From assembly GCA_035528275.1 (NCBI GenBank), contig DATKYV010000319.1:1-9942 (forward strand): 9,942 nt of DNA. Direction: 5' to 3'. This stretch comes from DATKYV01 sp035528275. Lineage in GTDB: Bacteria; Acidobacteriota; Terriglobia; UBA7540. Shown piece by piece: positions 6,946 to 9,942 of the stretch. The position numbers and the translations under genes are program-made. The first letter of the stretch is position 1. Each line of letters starts with the position of its first letter. Under the pieces are notes generated by a model that had not been told where the DNA came from, ran no database searches, and saw only the letters and a list, made by a program, of their open reading frames with translations.

Positions 6946-7987
6946 TCACCATCTGAGCAGGGCGGCCTCGGCGGCCATGCCGGGACCCAGCGCCACCATC
7001 ACACCCCAGTCCCCCGCGCGCGGCTCTCCGTCCCGCACCACTTCGTTCAAGACGAAGAGTACCGTCGGGGACGACATGTTTCCGAAATTCCTCAGAATGT
7101 TTCTTGAGAACCGAAGCTGTTCGTCCGTCAATCCCAGTTGCTTCTGCACGTTGTCGATGACCTTGCGCCCCCCCCGGGTGGGTCACCCAGAAGCGAATGT
7201 CCTCGCGCGCCAGGCGGTTCCGCCCGAGCAACGGATCGATGGCGCGCTCGATCATCCCCGCCGCCAGGTCGCGAATCGAGGCGTGAAGAATGATCCGCAG
7301 CTTCCCCTCGCGCTGACCGAAGCCGACCTTGTCCTGCTGGTCCGTATCCAGAAAAGACTGGACATCGACGACCGCCGGCAGGGGCGCGCCGCCCTCGCCA
7401 CTTTCGGTGCTCAGGATGAGGGCCGCGGCGCCATCGGCGCAGATCGCATTGCCCACCACGGTCTCCAGGCTGCTGTCGATGTAATAGCTCGCCGAACAGA
7501 TTTCCACGGCCAGCATCAGGGCCCGCCGTCCGGGATGCGCGCGCGCATAGTCCCAGGCGCGCTGCAGCGTGGGGACCGCGCCCGCGCAGCCCAGTCCGAT
7601 CAACGGCGCGCGCTGCACGTCTTTCCTGAATTGCAGATGGCCGATCAAGCGGCTGCCCACATCGGGACAGACGTAACCCGTGCAGGTGCAGACCAGGAAA
7701 AGATCCACGTCGCGCGGCGAGAGTCTCGCGGCATTCAGGCACCAGCGGGTCGCCAGGCAGCCGATCTCCAGGGCTCCGCGCAGGAAGCGCGCGTTCAATT
7801 GATCGGGAGTCTCGTCACGGCTGAAATTCTCCGGGTCGATATAGAGATGCCGGTAGTCAATATCACTGTTGAGGAAGATTTCCAGGATGTGGCCACTTTG
7901 GTAGCCCGCCAGGCGATAGATCTCCTCTTGCGTAAACCGATGGGGAGGATTGGCGGTCCCGATCGCCGGCACTCTGGGATTCGTCAC
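6946..7987 (-). pseudogene. Type III polyketide synthase (chalcone synthase-like), frameshifted
   Basis: Type III synthases extend an acyl-CoA starter with malonyl-CoA to give pyrones, resorcinols or naphthols in the cytoplasm. The frame from GTG 7987 reads the synthase up to HPGG, with catalytic Cys134 in GLGCAGAVP and His270 in WVTHPGG. It then loses homology at a run of eight G (+ strand C8, 7168-7175). Removing one G restores RKVIDNV and a C-terminus with NFGNMSSPTVLFVL, whose Asn303 completes the Cys-His-Asn triad, ending at TGA 6946-6948. The repaired protein is 346 residues, normal for bacterial members. As written, translation runs on to about 6893 with an unrelated tail. AGGGA lies a few nt before the GTG. 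The precise break in a homopolymer suggests sequencing error, recent mutation or a switchable tract. The product cannot be predicted. Confidence 0.85.
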
Positions 7988-8165
7988 GCTCTTCCCTTCT
8001 TCGACCCTGGGTCCCTGCTCTTCCTCTGCTTAGACGCTCAGGTTAGCCGGTAAGATTCTCCGCCTGCATCACCGGTCTGTAAAACAATTGTCAAGATTCC
8101 GGTTCCAAGGTCCGGTGACCTCCGATAGAATCATACTGTGCGGCATTTGCCGCAAGAGGTTTGCC
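7988..8165. promoter_or_regulatory. Divergent promoter region between the polyketide synthase and sufT
   Basis: The two genes are divergent across 178 bp. On the + strand TAGAAT (8126-8131) is a good -10, 17 nt after a poor -35 (TTCCAA, 8103-8108). On the - strand a perfect TTGACA (8094 down to 8089) could be a -35 for the synthase, but no good -10 is seen at the right distance. The dyad ACAATTGT (8084-8091) overlaps it, and GGTC-CGGT-GACC (8109-8120) lies inside the + strand spacer. All are predictions. Confidence 0.3.
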
Positions 8166-8465
8166 ATGATCTCTCAGGAACAGGTCTACGAAGTATTGCG
8201 CAACTGCTATGATCCGGAGATTCCCGTCAACGTCGTGGATCTCGGCCTTATTTACGATGTGGCGATCGACGACGACCACGTCAACATCGTCATGACCCTG
8301 ACCGCCCGCGGCTGCCCGGCTCACGCATTTATCAGCGAAGGAATCAAGACGAAGGTCAGTGCGATCCCGGGCGTGAAATCCGCCAATGTCCAGGTGGTTT
8401 GGGACCCGCCGTGGGATCCCGGCCGCATGAGCGACGCCGCGAAAAAGCAGTTGGGAATGGGCTGA
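8166..8465 (+). CDS. sufT: SufT-like MIP18/DUF59 iron-sulfur cluster assembly protein
   Basis: The 99-residue protein is a complete single-domain member of the MIP18 (DUF59) family, whose members help mature Fe-S proteins in the cytoplasm. Visible marks are the N-terminal YDPEIPVNVVDLGLIYDV, the conserved Cys50 in TLTARGCPAH, and the C-terminal VWDPPWDPGRMSDAAKKQLG that is typical of SufT-type proteins. ATG 8166 is chosen because AAGAGG lies six nt before it; the frame is open further upstream to about 8088 but the extra residues do not match the family. No suf genes are in the window, so the link to the SUF pathway comes from the family alone. PaaD-like relatives in phenylacetate degradation share the domain but have no context here. 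Its 3' end overlaps the tail of the convergent, damaged oxidoreductase frame. Confidence 0.9.
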   Translation: MISQEQVYEVLRNCYDPEIPVNVVDLGLIYDVAIDDDHVNIVMTLTARGCPAHAFISEGIKTKVSAIPGVKSANVQVVWDPPWDPGRMSDAAKKQLGMG

Positions 8466-9399
8466 GGGCGCTTCGCCGCCAAGCACGCACCAGAGATCCC
8501 CTCCCCCGTCGAGCCGGAAACAAATCCCGCGGCGTCGCCGATCAGCATTACGCGGCCACGCGTCAAACTGGGAAGGTGGTAAACGGCGCCCACCGGATCG
8601 AGATCGAACGTGGTCCCTTCGTCGCGCAGCTCGGCCGGCAAATGGCCGCGTTCCTGGAGTTCACGGAAGAATTTCGAATAGAGACGGCGAATCCCGCGGT
8701 TATCCGCCATACGCCCGCCGATGCCGACACAGATGTGGCGGCGCTTGGGAAAGACCCATCCGTAGCCCTGAATTCCGTCGTATTCGAGGCAGACCCGGAG
8801 CGGGAATTGCTCGCCGTACATGGCGCGAATGCGCTCGCTCTCGCAGGGAATGTCGGCGTTGGCGCAAAGCACGTAATCCCGAGCCTGCGCCACCCCTTGC
8901 GCAATCCGGCGGCAACAGCAACTCGGCTCGACGCGCCGTCCGCGCCCACCACCACGCGCGCCGCGAACTCCTTTCCGTCCGCGAGGCGGACTCGAATTTC
9001 GTCGCGCCCTTCGTCCAAATTGACCACTCCTCGACCGCCCAGGAATTCGACTCCCGCTTTCACCGCAATCCGCCGCAGACTGTCGTCGAATTTCGACCGC
9101 AGTGAAAGATAGCCAGAAGGTTGCGCCTCCCCGAAGCGTCCCTCGCACCCGAGCGCGCGGTCATAAAAGGTGACCCCGTAAAACGGCGCTTCAATCAACT
9201 CGTCGAGCCGGGAGAGGAGATACGGGAAACGCTCGAAGGCGAGGCGATTGATCCAGCTCGCGCAAGTCTTGTGACGGGGAAATGTGGCGCGGTCAATCAA
9301 GAAGACGTGATAGCCGCGGTCGGCCAGCAGCTTGGCCGCCGTGGACCCGGCGGGCCCGGCGCCAACCACGATGACGTCACTCTTTTGGGCTAGCCCCAT
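8321..9399 (-). pseudogene. FAD-dependent oxidoreductase (geranylgeranyl reductase-like), frameshifted and truncated
   Basis: From ATG 9399 the frame starts with a classic FAD-binding fold, VIVVGAGPAGSTAA (residues 9-22), then FPRHKTC and the GADGASSR segment. Homology breaks near 8893-8896, where + strand CCCC would need one more C. With that base restored the second frame continues with ARDYVLCANADIP, GYGWVFPK and the second FAD motif GDAAGFVSGSTGEGISGA. Family-like sequence ends at about 8470. The frame then runs antisense through the sufT 3' end to TGA at 8321-8323. The ~80-100 C-terminal residues usual in this family are missing. Relatives reduce isoprenoid chains or hydroxylate aromatic and polyketide products, and a partner role for the nearby polyketide synthase is plausible but inferred. 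No clear Shine-Dalgarno sequence precedes the start. The gene is probably inactive unless both faults are assembly errors. Confidence 0.75.
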
Positions 9400-9436
9400 G
9401 GAACGAAGGGTCAGAACGTTAGCACACTCGGCGACG

Positions 9437-9488
9437 AGGCCCGCTCAACCCGTCGCGGGCCTGGGACGCCGCGCTTTGTGCAGCGCGG
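9437..9488. repeat. Two adjacent perfect hairpins
   Basis: AGGCCCG (9437-9443) pairs with CGGGCCT (9456-9462) across 12 nt. Six nt further on, CCGCGCT (9469-9475) pairs with AGCGCGG (9482-9488) across 6 nt. Both stems are 7 bp without mismatch. They lie 5' of the oxidoreductase gene, so they may be REP-like palindromes or leader structures. Confidence 0.5.
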
Positions 9489-9576
9489 GGGCTGCCTGGC
9501 CATTGCGGGCGCATACCGTCTGTTCGGCGATCCGATGGCATGGAATTGACTTCTTGTCCCCTTTTCTCCGGAATAG

Positions 9577-9603
9577 GCACGCGGCTTCTGAGAGAAGGAG
9601 TGC
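9577..9603. repeat. Compound hairpin
   Basis: An inner stem CTTCT (9585-9589) and AGAAG (9593-9597) with a 3-nt loop is enclosed, after a small internal loop, by GCAC (9577-9580) and GTGC (9600-9603). It is part of the hairpin-rich gene-free stretch; no function is assigned. Confidence 0.35.
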
Positions 9604-9772
9604 GCACAAGGATTTGCCAGGCCTATGATTGCCATCCAAGCCTCGGTCTGACGTTCGGGCGCTTGAGTGTCTTCGCCAGGGGTCGCGTGACCTGATCCAG
9701 TTTGGTGCAACCCGCCCCGGCACGCACTGAGAGAGCGGGTAGCGACGGCACGATTTTTGCGCCACGGGTTCG

Positions 9773-9789
9773 CCCCGGCAAGGCCGGGG
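9773..9789. terminator. Strong GC hairpin
   Basis: CCCCGGC (9773-9779) and GCCGGGG (9783-9789) form a perfect 7-bp stem with a 3-nt loop. No T-run follows directly on either strand, so it is either a non-canonical terminator or a REP-like palindrome. Confidence 0.4.
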
Positions 9790-9942
9790 TCAAACATCAA
9801 AAAGCCCACGGCATAAACCCATGCGGTGACTACCCCTGCGGCGCGCGCAGAGAGCCCGAACCGAACGACCACTAATTCCCCGACAACAATCTCAATAGCT
9901 CGCTGAGCCTAACTCGGAGCGATCGGATCCAGCCGACGAGTG

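Larger units (their letters stand above)
9400..9942. other. 543-bp stretch without a supportable gene
   Basis: Open frames exist on both strands, the longest 153 codons on the - strand (9411-9872), but none has recognisable motifs, a convincing ribosome-binding site or protein-like composition. The stretch instead contains several hairpins (9437-9462, 9469-9488, 9577-9603, 9773-9789) and the motif GGGGACAAGAAGTC on the - strand (about 9549-9562). It is best read as intergenic and repeat-like, perhaps including the oxidoreductase promoter. Confidence 0.5.

Noticed and set aside
9765..9790. tRNA-like T-loop sequence (GGGTTCGCC)
   Set aside because: No acceptor, D or anticodon arms can be built around it; it is simply the flank of a GC hairpin.
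9411..9872. 153-codon - strand frame with a hydrophobic N-terminal stretch
   Set aside because: GTG start without a Shine-Dalgarno sequence, composition unlike a folded protein after the first 35 residues, and it runs through several hairpins. Left as unsupported.

Overview
The window looks like chromosomal DNA from a GC-rich, rod-shaped Gram-negative-type bacterium, most likely a member of Acidobacteriota or a close relative. That assignment is an inference from the gene order mrdA-rodA-rng, the composition and the protein style; no ribosomal RNA or other decisive marker is present.

Positions 1-6047 hold an intact housekeeping block on the + strand. It encodes penicillin-binding protein 2 (mrdA, 129-2057), its SEDS glycosyltransferase partner RodA (2074-3165) and an RNase E/G-family endoribonuclease (3438-6047). 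PBP2 and RodA together form the lateral-wall peptidoglycan synthase. A candidate promoter and a hairpin lie before mrdA. A 272-nt leader with three small hairpins precedes the RNase gene. The RNase carries an insertion of roughly 385 residues, acidic with two arginine-rich patches, inside its S1 RNA-binding domain.

Positions 6048-9399 are different: small accessory genes, three of them broken. In order they are a DUF309 gene with an internal TAG (6096-6470, +); an intact secreted CuA-type cupredoxin (6522-6896, -); a type III polyketide synthase frameshifted at a run of eight G (6946-7987, -); an intact SufT/MIP18-like Fe-S assembly protein (8166-8465, +); and an FAD-dependent geranylgeranyl-reductase-like oxidoreductase (8321-9399, -). 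The oxidoreductase is frameshifted, and its family-like sequence stops where the convergent sufT begins. The polyketide synthase, oxidoreductase and cupredoxin share a strand and could once have formed a small polyketide/redox locus. The lesions are either real decay or, for the two homopolymer indels, sequencing error.

Positions 9400-9942 contain no gene I can support. They hold several perfect or compound hairpins and a motif resembling those near REP-type elements. No CRISPR array, tRNA, rRNA or complete insertion sequence was seen.
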